Positions 42,141 to 52,311 are shown, counted from the stretch's first letter. The stretch is DNA of 64,000 bases from Methylovulum miyakonense HT12 (GCF_000384075.1 NZ_KB913025.1:872119-936118), one strand, 5' to 3'. Numbers and translations: made by a program. The notes: generated by a model not told the origin, from the letters alone.

Positions 42141-43340
42141 TTATTCGGTTTTAATGACTATCAAATTAGCGGCTTGCACCGCTTTGAGTCGGGCGGCATC
42201 AACACTTTCCGCAGTTGCCAAGGCAACACCCATGCGCCGATGGGTGTAAGCGACAGGCTTGCCAAATAAACGGATGTCACTGTCGGGCACGGCAAGCGCT
42301 TCTGCAAGCCCGGCATAGACTACACCCTCGGCATCCAGTCCGCCAAGAATTACCGCGCTCGCACCGCAATTTTGCAATGCGGCATTGACCGGTAAGCCTA
42401 AAATGGCGCGGGCGTGCAGGTCAAATTCATTTTGCCGTTGGGTGACCATTGTCACCATACCCGTATCGTGTGGCCTAGGGCTGACTTCGCTGAACCAAAC
42501 ATCATCGCCTTTGATGAACAACTCGACACCAAACAATCCCTGCCCCCCCAAAGCGGCGCATATTTTAAACGCAATATCCTGCGCACTGGCAAGGGCTTTT
42601 TCCGTCATCGCTTGCGGTTGCCAACTTTCGCGGTAATCGCCGTGTTCTTGGCGGTGCCCGATTGGGGCGCAAAAATGCGTGTCAATAGAACCTTGTACGT
42701 TCATGGCGCGGACGGTCAGCAGCGTGATTTCAAAATCAAAGTCAATTTTTGCCTCGACGATCACCTTGCCGGTATCGACGCGCCCGCTGGCTTTTGCCGT
42801 ATCCCAAGCCGCTTGCAAAGCCTCTTCAGATTTGACCATGGACTGGCCTTTGCCGGATGACGACATGGTGGGCTTGATGAAGCACGGATAGCCTATGCCC
42901 GCATCCACCGCCGCCTTTAATTCTGTAAACGACCCGGCAAAAGCGTAAGCGGAAGTGGGGATTTTTAGTTCTTCGGCAGCGAGGGAGCGGATGCCTTCGC
43001 GGTTCATCGTCAATTGGATGGCTCGGGCGTTGGGGACAACGGTGCAGAGGCCTTCCGCTTCAATTTCCGCCAACGCCGCCGTGGCAATGGCTTCAATTTC
43101 GGGGATGATGAAATGGGGTTTTTCCAAGGCGATTAGCCGCTTGACTGCAACTGCATCGGTCATATCAATGACATGGCTGCGGTGCGCAACGTGTTGCGCA
43201 GGGGCGTTGGCGTAGCGGTCAACGGCAATGACTTCAACCCCGTAACGTTGCAGGGCGATAGCCAATTCTTTGCCTAGTTCGCCGCTACCTAACAACAAGG
43301 CGCGGGTGGCGTTGGGCGATAATGCAGTGCCTAGGTTCAT
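42141..43340 (-). CDS. purT: PurT, formate-dependent GAR formyltransferase
   Basis: A 399-residue ATP-grasp enzyme of purine synthesis that uses formate and ATP to formylate glycinamide ribonucleotide, an apt route in a C1-metabolising organism. It begins with the [17 protein letters not shown] nucleotide-binding motif (about 17-33), then MSSSGKGQS and [13 protein letters not shown], typical of PurT. Length is close to the 392 residues of E. coli. Its start overlaps the stop of the MutS-like gene by 4 bases (ATGA), so they are coupled. Confidence 0.95.
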   Translation of the reverse strand: MNLGTALSPNATRALLLGSGELGKELAIALQRYGVEVIAVDRYANAPAQHVAHRSHVIDMTDAVAVKRLIALEKPHFIIPEIEAIATAALAEIEAEGLCTVVPNARAIQLTMNREGIRSLAAEELKIPTSAYAFAGSFTELKAAVDAGIGYPCFIKPTMSSSGKGQSMVKSEEALQAAWDTAKASGRVDTGKVIVEAKIDFDFEITLLTVRAMNVQGSIDTHFCAPIGHRQEHGDYRESWQPQAMTEKALASAQDIAFKICAALGGQGLFGVELFIKGDDVWFSEVSPRPHDTGMVTMVTQRQNEFDLHARAILGLPVNAALQNCGASAVILGGLDAEGVVYAGLAEALAVPDSDIRLFGKPVAYTHRRMGVALATAESVDAARLKAVQAANLIVIKTE

Positions 43341-44920
43341 TTCGTCTCCGCTAAGTAGTTGTCGATGTCTTCTTTGGAAAAACCAATTTTTTTGGCGACG
43401 CGGTCGGCGTGGCTGACGCGGGAAATGCCGGGGACTAGCTTATAAGTCGGGGCGTCATTGGCGAACTCGACTTGTTTGGGCATACCGATTTTTTTCTTCA
43501 CAAAATAATCGACCAATTGATGGTTATGGGTGATCAGCACGGTGCTGTTGCCTTTGCGGTAAAAACCGTTGAGGACATTGGTGGACGATTCCATTTTTTC
43601 CTCAAAGGTCGTGCCTTCGGACAATTCATCCAACACCACCAAGCTCTTTTCGGTGGTTGCCAAAAATATGTCTTTGGTACGTTTAAGTTCCGTGCCGAAG
43701 CGGCCCTCGCCGTCGTTCAAATGGCTGATTTCCGGCACTTGGTAAAAAATGCGGTCGGCGACGGTCAAAGTCGCGGCCTTGGCGGGGACAAAACAGCCGA
43801 TTTGCGCCAGCAATTGGATTTGCGTGATGGTCTTGCAAAACGCCGTTTTGCCGCCGCTGTTGGGGCCGGTGACCAGCATCAGTTTTTCATCGTCCAGCAC
43901 CAAATCGTTACCGACATAATCATTGTAGGCTTTGCTCAATACCGGGTTCCTGGCTTCGGTCAAATTCATCCGGTGGTGCGGGCTATCAATCAGCGTCGGC
44001 AGCACCATGCTATGCCCAAAATGTTCGGCAAATTTTAAGAATGACAACAGTTCATCCAATTGCCCCAACGCGTCCAAAGTTTCGCCGACGGCATCGGAAT
44101 TTTTATAAATATTGCGCAACGGCACAATACATTTGTCACGGTCGAAACCACCGACGATAGGGAAATACAGCAGCAATAGTGGGGCGAGGAACACGGTCTG
44201 GTCCGGCAAATCCAGCCTCATATCCGCCGGGGTGAAGGTGCTGAGCAACCAGTACACACCAAAGACAGCCGCCAGCAATAAGGGTTTGATGATGCGCGGC
44301 ATAAAAATGACCGCCGGCAACAAGGAGCCGCGCCGCTCTTCCTTGCAATAGATGCCTTTTTCAGTCAGATACGCCGGCCCTTTCATCAGCGAATAGGAAC
44401 GGGTGTCGGCGAATGCGGTGATTTTGTCAAACAGGCTTTTCAAGTAAGCGCTTTTAGGGGCTTCCAACGCTTGGATTTCCTCCACCAGCTCCAACAAAAA
44501 ACGCACGCCTTTTTTATACTGGGCATAACCATAGCCGTCTATTTCGTGGCTTTCGCGGGCGGAGGTGAATGAACCGACAAATTGGCCGAACAATAAGCGA
44601 TAAAAATCATTTTCCTGCCCTGCGGCAAGCCCGATGATGTTAGCCAGTGCGGCGGCCAAATGCGGGTTGTCGCTCAACTCCCGCACCGCTTCCTGCTTGG
44701 CGTGCAGCTCCTCAAGATTGTCCGAAGGCTGTGTCAAGGAGCGGTACAGCACCGCTTGCCCCACCGTGGTGGTGGCGTAATTCACCGCATCGAACACCTT
44801 ATCCACTTCCAAGGTGTTAAACGCGCTTTCGTCAATGACACCTTCGCCCGTCGGCAACGGTTGGGTGGCTTTTATGCCAGGCCAGGCATCTTGCCATATT
44901 TTTAACAGAGTCTCTTTCAT
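43337..44920 (-). CDS. MutS-related ATPase with internal membrane segments
   Basis: A 527-residue protein. The C-terminal part is a MutS domain V ATPase: Walker A GPNSGGKT near residue 352, then a Walker-B-like [16 protein letters not shown] and a [13 protein letters not shown] His switch. The N-terminal part resembles the MutS core helices ([26 protein letters not shown]). Between them, about 200-265, are two hydrophobic stretches that could span the membrane. The mismatch-recognition and connector domains are absent, so this is not a canonical MutS; the role is unknown. It is coupled to purT by a 4-base overlap. Confidence 0.8.
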   Translation of the reverse strand: MKETLLKIWQDAWPGIKATQPLPTGEGVIDESAFNTLEVDKVFDAVNYATTTVGQAVLYRSLTQPSDNLEELHAKQEAVRELSDNPHLAAALANIIGLAAGQENDFYRLLFGQFVGSFTSARESHEIDGYGYAQYKKGVRFLLELVEEIQALEAPKSAYLKSLFDKITAFADTRSYSLMKGPAYLTEKGIYCKEERRGSLLPAVIFMPRIIKPLLLAAVFGVYWLLSTFTPADMRLDLPDQTVFLAPLLLLYFPIVGGFDRDKCIVPLRNIYKNSDAVGETLDALGQLDELLSFLKFAEHFGHSMVLPTLIDSPHHRMNLTEARNPVLSKAYNDYVGNDLVLDDEKLMLVTGPNSGGKTAFCKTITQIQLLAQIGCFVPAKAATLTVADRIFYQVPEISHLNDGEGRFGTELKRTKDIFLATTEKSLVVLDELSEGTTFEEKMESSTNVLNGFYRKGNSTVLITHNHQLVDYFVKKKIGMPKQVEFANDAPTYKLVPGISRVSHADRVAKKIGFSKEDIDNYLAETK

Positions 44921-45068
44921 GGTTGCCTCTCTTTATTGTTATTTTTGGGGATGGATGGGTTGGGCGAAGTTCATGATAACACAGGGAATAAAAGCACAGA
45001 TGAAGGATGCCCGATAACACTAGTATTGGCCGGGAATCAGCCTAAAGGCGGCACAGGCCCTGGCTAAC

Positions 45069-46034
45069 CTAGATCCCCAGCACCCCGGCCAAAGCCTCGA
45101 CATGGGCATCGCTATCATTCAGGCAAGCAATATACCGATACGCCTCCCCGCCTGCTGCCATGAAAACATGCTTGTTTTCCATGGCAATTTCCTCCAAGGT
45201 TTCCAGACAGTCCACGGCAAACCCAGGACAGACCATGTCCACAGTTTTAATCCCTTGTCCAGGCAGTGCCTCCAGCGTATCCACGCAATACGGTTTCAGC
45301 CATTGTGCTTTGCCAAAACGCGATTGGAAAACGATCTTCCATTCCTGGTCGCTTAAGCCCAATTGTCCGGCAATCAGGGCGGCGGTTTTATGGCAATGGT
45401 GGAAATACGGGTCGCCCCATTTCGTCAGCTGCTCAGGCAAGCCGTGGAAAGACATGAGCAGCAGTTCATTTTTTGCTTGTTCTTGCCATGCTAAGCGGAT
45501 ACTCTCGGCGACGGCGGCGATGTACGCGGGGTGTTGGTGGTAATCGCTGATGAACCGGAAACTGGGCAGATGCCGCCATTGGCCCAGTTCTTTGAACATA
45601 TCGTCATAAACCGACGCGGTGGTGGTCGAGGAATATTGCGGATATAGCGGCAAGACGACAAGTTGCTCCACGCCCTGTTCCTTAAATTGGCGCAGCTGCG
45701 TGGCGATGGAGGGCTCGCCATAGCGCATGGCGTAAGTGACTTGTAAGCCCTGCCCCGCTAGTCTGGCGGCAAGTTTTTCAGTCACTTGCCGGGTCAAAAA
45801 CGTCAACGGCGAACCTTTTTCCGCATCCCAGATTTTTTGGTAAGCTTGGGTGGATTTGCCCGGACGGAAGGGCAACACCGCCCCGTGCAGGATCAGCCAC
45901 CAGACCGGCCTAGGGATATTGACCACCCGAGGGTCCCAGAGGAATTCTTTAAGGAACCGCCGCACGGCAGGCACTGTGGGCGCACTGGGCGAACCTAAAT
46001 TCGCCAGCAGGATACCTGTTTTCGGGGTGGCCAT
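45069..46034 (-). CDS. hemH: HemH, ferrochelatase
   Basis: A 321-residue enzyme that inserts Fe2+ into protoporphyrin IX to make protoheme. Family motifs include GILLANLGSP at the start, VLPLYPQYSSTT near 126-137, and SFHGLPEQ with the catalytic His near residue 194. Seven bases downstream of folE on the same strand. Heme demand for cytochromes in methane oxidation is plausible context. The C-terminal end (GVLGI) is complete. Confidence 0.95.
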   Translation of the reverse strand: MATPKTGILLANLGSPSAPTVPAVRRFLKEFLWDPRVVNIPRPVWWLILHGAVLPFRPGKSTQAYQKIWDAEKGSPLTFLTRQVTEKLAARLAGQGLQVTYAMRYGEPSIATQLRQFKEQGVEQLVVLPLYPQYSSTTTASVYDDMFKELGQWRHLPSFRFISDYHQHPAYIAAVAESIRLAWQEQAKNELLLMSFHGLPEQLTKWGDPYFHHCHKTAALIAGQLGLSDQEWKIVFQSRFGKAQWLKPYCVDTLEALPGQGIKTVDMVCPGFAVDCLETLEEIAMENKHVFMAAGGEAYRYIACLNDSDAHVEALAGVLGI

Positions 46035-46041
46035 AAATATC

Positions 46042-46584
46042 CTATCGGTTGATCAAGTTCAAAAACTCGGTGCGGGTGCTGATGTGTTTACGGAAAATAC
46101 CGGTCATGACCGAGGTGGTCATGACCGAATTTTGTTTTTCCACGCCACGCATCATCATGCACAAATGTTTGGCTTCAATGACCACCGCCACGCCGCGTGC
46201 GCCTGTGGCCAATTCAATGGCGTCGGCAATTTGTTTGGTGAGTTTTTCTTGGATCTGCAAACGGCGGGCGTACATATCAACGATACGCGCCACTTTTGAC
46301 AAGCCCAACACTTTGCCTTGCGGCAAGTAGCCGACGTGGCATTTGCCGATGAAGGGCAACAAATGATGTTCGCATAGGGAATACAGCTCGATATCCTTCA
46401 CTATCACCATGTCTTCGGTGTCGGCGGTAAAAATGGCCCCGTTCAACACCTCTTCCAGGGTTTTTTCGTAACCGTTGTTTAAAAATTTAAACGCCTTGGC
46501 TGCCCGTTTAGGGGTGTCAATTAAACCTTCACGGCTTAAATCTTCCCCGACAGCTTCGATAATTTTGGCGAAATGTTCTTCCAC
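46042..46584 (-). CDS. folE: FolE, GTP cyclohydrolase I
   Basis: A 180-residue T-fold enzyme catalysing the first step from GTP to dihydroneopterin triphosphate, which feeds folate (and so tetrahydrofolate C1 carriers and methanopterin-like routes) and 7-deazaguanine synthesis. The zinc ligands are in [10 protein letters not shown] (about 69-78) and the later CMMMRGV Cys. [17 protein letters not shown] is the family signature. It lies between dusA (29 bases) and hemH (7 bases) on one strand. Confidence 0.95.
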   Translation of the reverse strand: MEEHFAKIIEAVGEDLSREGLIDTPKRAAKAFKFLNNGYEKTLEEVLNGAIFTADTEDMVIVKDIELYSLCEHHLLPFIGKCHVGYLPQGKVLGLSKVARIVDMYARRLQIQEKLTKQIADAIELATGARGVAVVIEAKHLCMMMRGVEKQNSVMTTSVMTGIFRKHISTRTEFLNLINR

Positions 46585-46613
46585 GTTATTGTTCTCGTAA
46601 TAAAAAAAGCGGG

Positions 46614-47606
46614 TCAGTATACATCAGGAACGGTGAATTTTAACGCCTGTAACACCACGGCTTCATCTGCACCGGCTTTATTGCCATACTCGCTAAGATA
46701 ACGCCGCCAGCCCCGCGCCCCGTATTCACCGTGGAACAATCCTAGCGTATGCCGCATGATGCTATGCAAGCGCGTGCCCAAGGCAAGTTGTCCGCTGATA
46801 TAAGGCAGCAGCGCGTGGATAGCTTCGGCGCGGGTCAAGACGGGGTGCGTATCGCCATATAAGCGTTGGTCGACTTCGGCGAGCAGGTAGGGGTTTTGAT
46901 AAGCCTCACGCCCGACCATCACGCCGTCAACGTGTTGCAGGATAGCTTCGGCTTGCCCGATGGTGGTCACACCCCCATTCAATATAATTTCCAAGTGCGG
47001 AAAGTCAATTTTAAGCTGGTAGACCGTGTCATATTGTAAAGGTGGAACCTCGCGGTTTTCTTTAGGCGACAAACCGCTCAGCCAGGCTTTGCGGGCATGG
47101 ACGATAAAAGTCTGGCAACCGGCATCGGCAACCGTGCGGATAAAATGCACCAGCTCTTCATAAGAGTCCTTATCATCAATCCCGATACGCGACTTCACCG
47201 TCACCGGAATCGCCACCACTTGATTCATCCTGGCCACGCACTCCGCGACCAGTTCCGGTTCCGCCATCAAACACGCGCCAAACCGCCCGTTCTGGACCCG
47301 GTCACTAGGGCAGCCGACATTCAGGTTGACTTCATCATAACCATAATCCTCAGCCATCTTCGCACAAACCGCCAACTCACGCGGATTACTACCGCCCAAT
47401 TGCAAGGCCACCGGATGTTCGGACGGGTTGTATTGCAGGAAACGGTGATGGTCGCCATGGATCAACGCGCCTGTCGTGACCATTTCAGTGTAGAGGAACG
47501 CGTGTTTTGACAGCAGGCGGTGGAAATGGCGGCAATGGCGGTCAGTCCAATCCAGCATCGGGGCTACGCAGAAGGTTCGGCGCGGGGTGTTATTGGTATT
47601 GCTCAT
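46614..47606 (-). CDS. dusA: DusA, tRNA-dihydrouridine(20/20a) synthase
   Basis: A 330-residue FMN enzyme that reduces uridines 20/20a in the tRNA D-loop. [12 protein letters not shown] at about 16-27 and [11 protein letters not shown] (catalytic Cys near residue 99) are diagnostic of DusA. The length is normal, so the gene looks intact. Its 5' end faces an integrase gene 110 bases away. The dusA 5' region is a described attachment target for a family of integrative elements, and the first codons may therefore have been restored by the element. Nothing abnormal is seen in the reading frame. Confidence 0.95.
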   Translation of the reverse strand: MSNTNNTPRRTFCVAPMLDWTDRHCRHFHRLLSKHAFLYTEMVTTGALIHGDHHRFLQYNPSEHPVALQLGGSNPRELAVCAKMAEDYGYDEVNLNVGCPSDRVQNGRFGACLMAEPELVAECVARMNQVVAIPVTVKSRIGIDDKDSYEELVHFIRTVADAGCQTFIVHARKAWLSGLSPKENREVPPLQYDTVYQLKIDFPHLEIILNGGVTTIGQAEAILQHVDGVMVGREAYQNPYLLAEVDQRLYGDTHPVLTRAEAIHALLPYISGQLALGTRLHSIMRHTLGLFHGEYGARGWRRYLSEYGNKAGADEAVVLQALKFTVPDVY

Positions 47607-47655
47607 AAATTGTAATTTATTTAGTGTTATTTTAAATCATTTTAGGTTATTTTTA

Positions 47656-47700
47656 CTGCACATCTGCACTGAATCTGCACCGCGTAAGAATCGCGGTGCA
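47656..47700 (+). promoter_or_regulatory. CTGCAC direct repeats and hairpin upstream of the integrase
   Basis: Three copies of CTGCAC (47656-47661, 47664-47669, 47675-47680) are followed by a 9-base perfect stem TGCACCGCG / CGCGGTGCA (47676-47684, 47692-47700) and TTTT. It lies 17 bases before the integrase start. It could be a terminator that insulates the gene or a set of integrase arm-type sites; the sequence does not decide. Confidence 0.4.
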
Positions 47701-47716
47701 TTTTGCCGTATAAAAT

Positions 47717-48733
47717 ATGTCTAAACCCACGAAAATAAAGAACAAAGACGGCAAAACCGTCTACCGAATATTTGTCAACCGCACCGTCGATGGAGTCCCT
47801 GTACGGGAGAGCAGACGGTTCTCGACCCGGCAGCTTGCCATAGATTGGGCGGATAAACGAAAACGCGAGATCGAACGCTCCGAAATCTACGGTGACGAGT
47901 CGGTTGAAACCATCGCCGCCATTATAGAACGTTACCAGGCCCAGTTTGCGCATGGATTTGGGCGCACCAAAAATTATGATATTGCCCGGCTTCTTAAATA
48001 TGACATTGCCAAATTACAAGTCAAAAAGCTCACAGCCAAAGCCATCATCGCCCATTGTATCGAACGCAACAAAAAAGCCAAACCTCAGACAGTGGCGAAT
48101 GATGTAATTTGGCTACGGACGATCATCAGAACCATGAGCCATGTCGAAGGGTTTGACTTCGACATGGGCATATTCGATAAGGCCTCGACGGTGCTCCAAT
48201 CTGAAAAGTTGGTGGGTAAGTCGAAGCGCCGGAACCGGAGACCTACGAAAAAAGAGCTTTGGCAGTTATCCCGGTATTTTGGCAAGAATAAACGAAGCCG
48301 TGTACCGATGCTGCACTTGATGTGGTTTGCGGTCTATTCGTGCCGGCGGGTTTCTGAAATTACCCGGTTGGAGTGGGCGGATAATGACGACGACAAACAG
48401 ACCGGCATGGTGAGGGACGCCAAAGACCCGCGCAAGAAGGAAGGAAACCATCGGCGGTTCAAATATACGGCCAGTGCGTGGAAAATAGTGTTACGGCAAC
48501 CAAAAGAAGGGAATCTTATCTTCCCTTACAACAGTAAAACCATCAGCACCCTGTTTGCTAGGGCTTGCCACATATTGGAGATCAATGGGTTGGACTTTCA
48601 TGACTTAAGGCATGAAGGGGCCAGCCGGTTATTCGAAGCAGGGTACCGTATTGAACAGGTGCAGATGTTCACTCTGCATGAGAGTTGGGAAACATTAAGG
48701 CGTTACACGCATTTAAGACCTGAGGATTTATAA
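47717..48733 (+). CDS. int: Tyrosine recombinase / phage integrase
   Basis: A 338-residue site-specific recombinase. The N-terminal region has an arm-binding-like segment (VYRIFVNRTVDGVPVRESRRF) and a core-binding SAM-like domain. The catalytic residues are visible: Arg211 (CRRVSE), His295 and Arg298 (HDLRH), His321 and Tyr330 (LRRYTHL). It mediates integration and excision of the element. Its position back-to-back with dusA points to the dusA-targeting integrase family, by context. It converges with the tail gene at 48742; only 8 bases separate their stops. Confidence 0.9.
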   Translation: MSKPTKIKNKDGKTVYRIFVNRTVDGVPVRESRRFSTRQLAIDWADKRKREIERSEIYGDESVETIAAIIERYQAQFAHGFGRTKNYDIARLLKYDIAKLQVKKLTAKAIIAHCIERNKKAKPQTVANDVIWLRTIIRTMSHVEGFDFDMGIFDKASTVLQSEKLVGKSKRRNRRPTKKELWQLSRYFGKNKRSRVPMLHLMWFAVYSCRRVSEITRLEWADNDDDKQTGMVRDAKDPRKKEGNHRRFKYTASAWKIVLRQPKEGNLIFPYNSKTISTLFARACHILEINGLDFHDLRHEGASRLFEAGYRIEQVQMFTLHESWETLRRYTHLRPEDL

Positions 48734-48741
48734 AGGGTGGT

Positions 48742-50691
48742 TTAGATAGTATAACCCCTCTCCTCGACCACGTTTGGGGCCCCCCAATCAGTCTCGTTAG
48801 TAATAGATTTTATAGTGGTGGCCGTTGCCAAATTATTGACACTATTACCTTTTAAAATAAAATCTTTCGGGGCAAACCCTTGGGATGCAGCGATCCAGAA
48901 TGCGGTGGGGGAGATCGCCGCCCCTATATCAATAGCTAACCACTCCCCGGAGTTTCCGGTAGCCCTCCATCTATTAGATAGGGATAAACTACGGTCAAAC
49001 GCATGGAAGGCTTCTGACCCTGAGAAATTACTACTGGCTGAAGACGTGTACCCTCCTGGACCTGAATCGCTAGTCATTGCATTGGTCGGGTATTGGGTCG
49101 CCCCAACCCATATCTTCAATTCCACTACCATAGTAGTGGACGCCCCATTGTTAGTGGTTACCACTAACCAAAAATACCGGTAACCGGAGGTGGACGTAGT
49201 CAAATCCCCGGTAATTGTGGAATCTCCAGAAACACCTCCTGCCAGATTTATTGAAGTGGTCAAGTCTCCTGTTACTGTGCTGTCTCCAGAAACACCTCCT
49301 GCCAGATTCATTGAAGTGGTCAAGTCTCCTGTTATTGTGCTGTCTCCAGATATCACGCCTGCCAAATTTACTGAAGTGGTCAAATCCCCGGTAATTGTGG
49401 AATCCCCTGATACATCGCCAGATATGTAACTAGGAATAGTTAAATCCCCGGCTATTGTCGAATCCCCTAAAGCATCCCCAGCCAAATCAATGGATGTGGT
49501 CACATCCCCAGTTGCCGTAGAATCTCCTGAGATACTACCGGCTAAGTCCACGGAGGTAGTCAAATCTCCAGTGATTATGGAATCCCCTGAAATACCTCCT
49601 GCCAAATTTACTGCAGTGGTCATATTCCCAATGACCGTACTACCCCCTAAAGCATCTCCAGCCAAATCAATGGATGTGGTCAAATCTCCAACGATAATTG
49701 AATCTCCTGAAACATCCCCGGCCAGGTTTATTGATGTGGTCAAACCTCCGGTGACTGTGGAATCCCCCAATACACTTCCCCGGATACGTGCATTTATAAT
49801 TGGGGTTCGAGACACGTCAGGAACGTCGAACATTTCGAATACCGGACTCGTCAATATCCTGGCAGCCAGGTGGTTAAGCGGGCTGCCTGATCGCGTATAG
49901 TCTTTCGGATAAGGTCGTAAGGATTTCACACGCAGCTCTATAGTAGCCCACGAACTTGGGCTAATAGCTAACGATAAAGACGGTACAATAAAAGTCTTCC
50001 AGAAGTTATACCCGACCGGAAATCCCGTGACCCGGTTTAGCTGGACCAGCTGCATGGAGTAATAAACAGATGCGGGGGTATCTTGGCTGCCTGAAACCGG
50101 GGCTGTTTTAAACCATTTAATATCAGATCCAATAGGAAAGGCGAGGCTATCTGAATTTAACCCTACAAGAGGGGAAGCTGCATAAATATCGACAACCGCA
50201 TAAGTGGCAGGGGACACTGGGGCGGTAAAGCTGCTTACCACACAGGCGCTTACCCGGCCAGGGTTATTAGCTGCGTATATAGTGATAATGTCCCCGGCAC
50301 TTAAGCTAAACCCTGTCGGGCCTGATAGCCACAATCCTAAATTCTTCCCGATATCCAAACCCTCACCAGGATTAACGACATTTCCGCAAACGTCTGCAGC
50401 GGTCGTAGGCTCCAATAGGTTTCCCAATAAGAAGTTAAGGTTACGGCGGCTTGCTTCTTGGAGTTTACACGTAAACCCTGTTAATGTGTGGGTGGTTGCC
50501 GAATCTACAAGCTTTGGCATATATCCGGTCTTGAAATCATAAGATTCCGCTGTGAAATCCAGTTTCACGTCATGGACAACCCCGACTGATTGGTCAGAGG
50601 TCAGTCGTCCGGCATTGGCGAGAGTGCCAATCCGCAATTCGCACGCCCCTATCGCCGCCTTTGATGTTTTTGGTGCCCCTATCGTACCCAT
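48742..50691 (-). CDS. Phage tail-associated repeat protein with discoidin-like C-terminus (copy 1)
   Basis: A 649-residue protein, paralogous to the next gene upstream. Residues 1-300 match that paralog throughout (CELRIG, SATTHTLTGF, EASRRNLNFL). Residues 307-503 are ten tandem 20-residue repeats of the form V-S-G-D-S-T-I-T-G-D-L-T-T-S-x-N-L-A-G-D, probably a beta-solenoid-like stalk. Residues 504-649 resemble an F5/8 type C (discoidin) carbohydrate-binding fold (AFDRSLSLSNRWRATG, GEWLAIDIG). The last gene of the tail cluster is the usual place for a receptor-binding fibre. Function inferred from position and architecture only. Confidence 0.7.
   Translation of the reverse strand: MGTIGAPKTSKAAIGACELRIGTLANAGRLTSDQSVGVVHDVKLDFTAESYDFKTGYMPKLVDSATTHTLTGFTCKLQEASRRNLNFLLGNLLEPTTAADVCGNVVNPGEGLDIGKNLGLWLSGPTGFSLSAGDIITIYAANNPGRVSACVVSSFTAPVSPATYAVVDIYAASPLVGLNSDSLAFPIGSDIKWFKTAPVSGSQDTPASVYYSMQLVQLNRVTGFPVGYNFWKTFIVPSLSLAISPSSWATIELRVKSLRPYPKDYTRSGSPLNHLAARILTSPVFEMFDVPDVSRTPIINARIRGSVLGDSTVTGGLTTSINLAGDVSGDSIIVGDLTTSIDLAGDALGGSTVIGNMTTAVNLAGGISGDSIITGDLTTSVDLAGSISGDSTATGDVTTSIDLAGDALGDSTIAGDLTIPSYISGDVSGDSTITGDLTTSVNLAGVISGDSTITGDLTTSMNLAGGVSGDSTVTGDLTTSINLAGGVSGDSTITGDLTTSTSGYRYFWLVVTTNNGASTTMVVELKIWVGATQYPTNAMTSDSGPGGYTSSASSNFSGSEAFHAFDRSLSLSNRWRATGNSGEWLAIDIGAAISPTAFWIAASQGFAPKDFILKGNSVNNLATATTIKSITNETDWGAPNVVEERGYTI
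49183..49773 (-). repeat. Ten tandem 60-base repeats in tail gene copy 1
   Basis: Ten imperfect 60-base units encode the 20-residue repeat. Some neighbours are nearly identical at the DNA level, for example the units at about 49240-49360, which favours recent expansion. Confidence 0.85.
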
Positions 50692-50715
50692 GCCTGAATC
50701 CTTGGTGGGGTGTGT

Positions 50716-52296
50716 TTAAGGTATGGGGTAGGCTCTCTCTTCGAACAGCCCCCATTGTATGCTTTCGGTGACGGATAAATACGTGACCTCCTCCCCTGTA
50801 AACGACCCTGTGTTAGACCCTAATAACTGCCAAACCCTTGGGCCATTGTTGCCATTACCCGTTAAGTACAGATAATCAGGGGTGATGGCCGTCCCTAGGT
50901 CTATTTGTACCCATCCTGCTGTATAGCTTGCCGTCCAATGTGTCGTCGTATCGGAGTCGAATGCGAACCATGCGGAGTGGCCAAGGTATATATCACTAGC
51001 TGACGCCTCCAGAGGCGGCTGGCTATCACTGCTCATATCGCTAGGGTAGCGGGTTCCAGACTTAGCAACCCTAAACTGCGCCTCTACGACAGACCCTGAG
51101 AAAGGTTCATTAATATTTAACCTAAAATATCTGGAACCGCCTGCTCCCGTAGTCAGGTCCCCTGTTACCGTAGAATCCCCTGATACATCACCGGCTAACC
51201 CAGCAGAGATAGACGCATTCCCTGTGATTATGGAGTCACCTGACACATCCCCTGCCATCCCTGCCCCGATAGACACGGTTCCGGTGATTATGGAATCCCC
51301 TGAAACAGCTCCAGAAAACCCGGCCTCGACGGTTATATCCCCGGTAACAGAACTATCCCCGTAAACAGATCCCGATATTCCGGCCAAATCTAAGAGAGGG
51401 TTTTCAACCGTGGTGTTGTCAGACAAATCGAGGACTTCGAATATAGGGCGGTAACTGATGCGGGACACAAGGTGGTGTAGGGGGCTGCCTATCTCCAAAT
51501 AATCAGAAAGATACGGACGGAGGCATTTGACTTGCAGGCCAAATTTGCTCCAATCGCTGGCTTTAAATTCCACGGATAGAGACGGCACAATGAAATTCTT
51601 CCAAAACAACCATGTCATCGGTTTCCCGATAGGGCGGTTCAGTTGTATTAACTGGACGGAATAATACTGTGGCCGGTAGATGGAAACCCCTATTTCAACA
51701 GGCAAAGATTTAAACCATTTGACGGATGCTCCTGATGAAAACGCCAAAGTGTCTGTACCTGGCCCGACCAAAGGATACCTGTCATCCATATCAACTACCG
51801 CATATTCCTCAGGGGATACCGGGGCGGTGAACGCATCGACAACACAGACACTTAGTTTTCCGGGGTCCGAAGGTTGGTATATGACCACAGTGTCCCCGGG
51901 CACCAATGTAAATCCGGTAGGCCCTGTCAAATGGAACCCTGTGTGTTTACCAATAGGCAAATCCGAAGATACATTGGCAATATCTCCGCCCACCTCGGTG
52001 GACAGCGCGTCATAATTGGCGATGCGGTTAGACACTAAAAAGTTTAAGTTGCGGCGGCTAAATTCTTGAAGTGTTCCGGTGAATCCGGTGACGGTGTTGG
52101 TGGTTGCAGAATCAAACAGCGAGAGAGGGTGGCCTGCACGTAAGTCGGCCATATTGGATTGGATGTCCAACTTCACATTGTCGATATACCCAACGGAGTG
52201 GTCTGCAGTCAGCAACCCGGCCTCGGTCAGTTCCCCAATACGAAGCTCACAGGTTCCGATAAATGCTTTCGCTGTTTTTGGTACTCCTATACCCAT
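50716..52296 (-). CDS. Phage tail-associated repeat protein with discoidin-like C-terminus (copy 2)
   Basis: A 526-residue paralog of the preceding product with the same architecture: conserved N-terminal 300 residues (CELRIG at 16-21, DSATTNTVTGF, SRRNLNFL), four 20-residue repeats at 311-387, and an F5/8-type-C-like C-terminus at about 389-526 (AFDSDTTTHWTAS, GWVQIDLGTAITPDYLYL). The two genes are 24 bases apart. The C-terminal domains are much less alike than the N-terminal ones, as in receptor-binding proteins with changing specificity. Not assignable to a named phage protein family with certainty. Confidence 0.7.
   Translation of the reverse strand: MGIGVPKTAKAFIGTCELRIGELTEAGLLTADHSVGYIDNVKLDIQSNMADLRAGHPLSLFDSATTNTVTGFTGTLQEFSRRNLNFLVSNRIANYDALSTEVGGDIANVSSDLPIGKHTGFHLTGPTGFTLVPGDTVVIYQPSDPGKLSVCVVDAFTAPVSPEEYAVVDMDDRYPLVGPGTDTLAFSSGASVKWFKSLPVEIGVSIYRPQYYSVQLIQLNRPIGKPMTWLFWKNFIVPSLSVEFKASDWSKFGLQVKCLRPYLSDYLEIGSPLHHLVSRISYRPIFEVLDLSDNTTVENPLLDLAGISGSVYGDSSVTGDITVEAGFSGAVSGDSIITGTVSIGAGMAGDVSGDSIITGNASISAGLAGDVSGDSTVTGDLTTGAGGSRYFRLNINEPFSGSVVEAQFRVAKSGTRYPSDMSSDSQPPLEASASDIYLGHSAWFAFDSDTTTHWTASYTAGWVQIDLGTAITPDYLYLTGNGNNGPRVWQLLGSNTGSFTGEEVTYLSVTESIQWGLFEERAYPIP
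51136..51366 (-). repeat. Four tandem 60-base repeats in tail gene copy 2
   Basis: Four 60-base units encoding the same VSGDSxxTG-type repeat as in the neighbouring paralog; six units fewer than copy 1. Confidence 0.8.
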
Positions 52297-52311
52297 AATC
52301 CCCTCCTTGGG

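Noticed and set aside
49183-49773. CRISPR array
   Set aside because: The units are contiguous 60-base coding repeats without unique spacers, and no cas genes are present.
49190-49900. Plus-strand repeat frames with VVKSPVTVESPE-like units
   Set aside because: They are the reverse-strand shadow of the 60-base repeats in the tail gene; the minus-strand frame is continuous through the conserved N- and C-terminal domains.
48742-52296. Diversity-generating retroelement target
   Set aside because: Two paralogs with variable C-termini raised the idea, but no reverse transcriptase or template repeat with adenine-specific changes is visible in the window.
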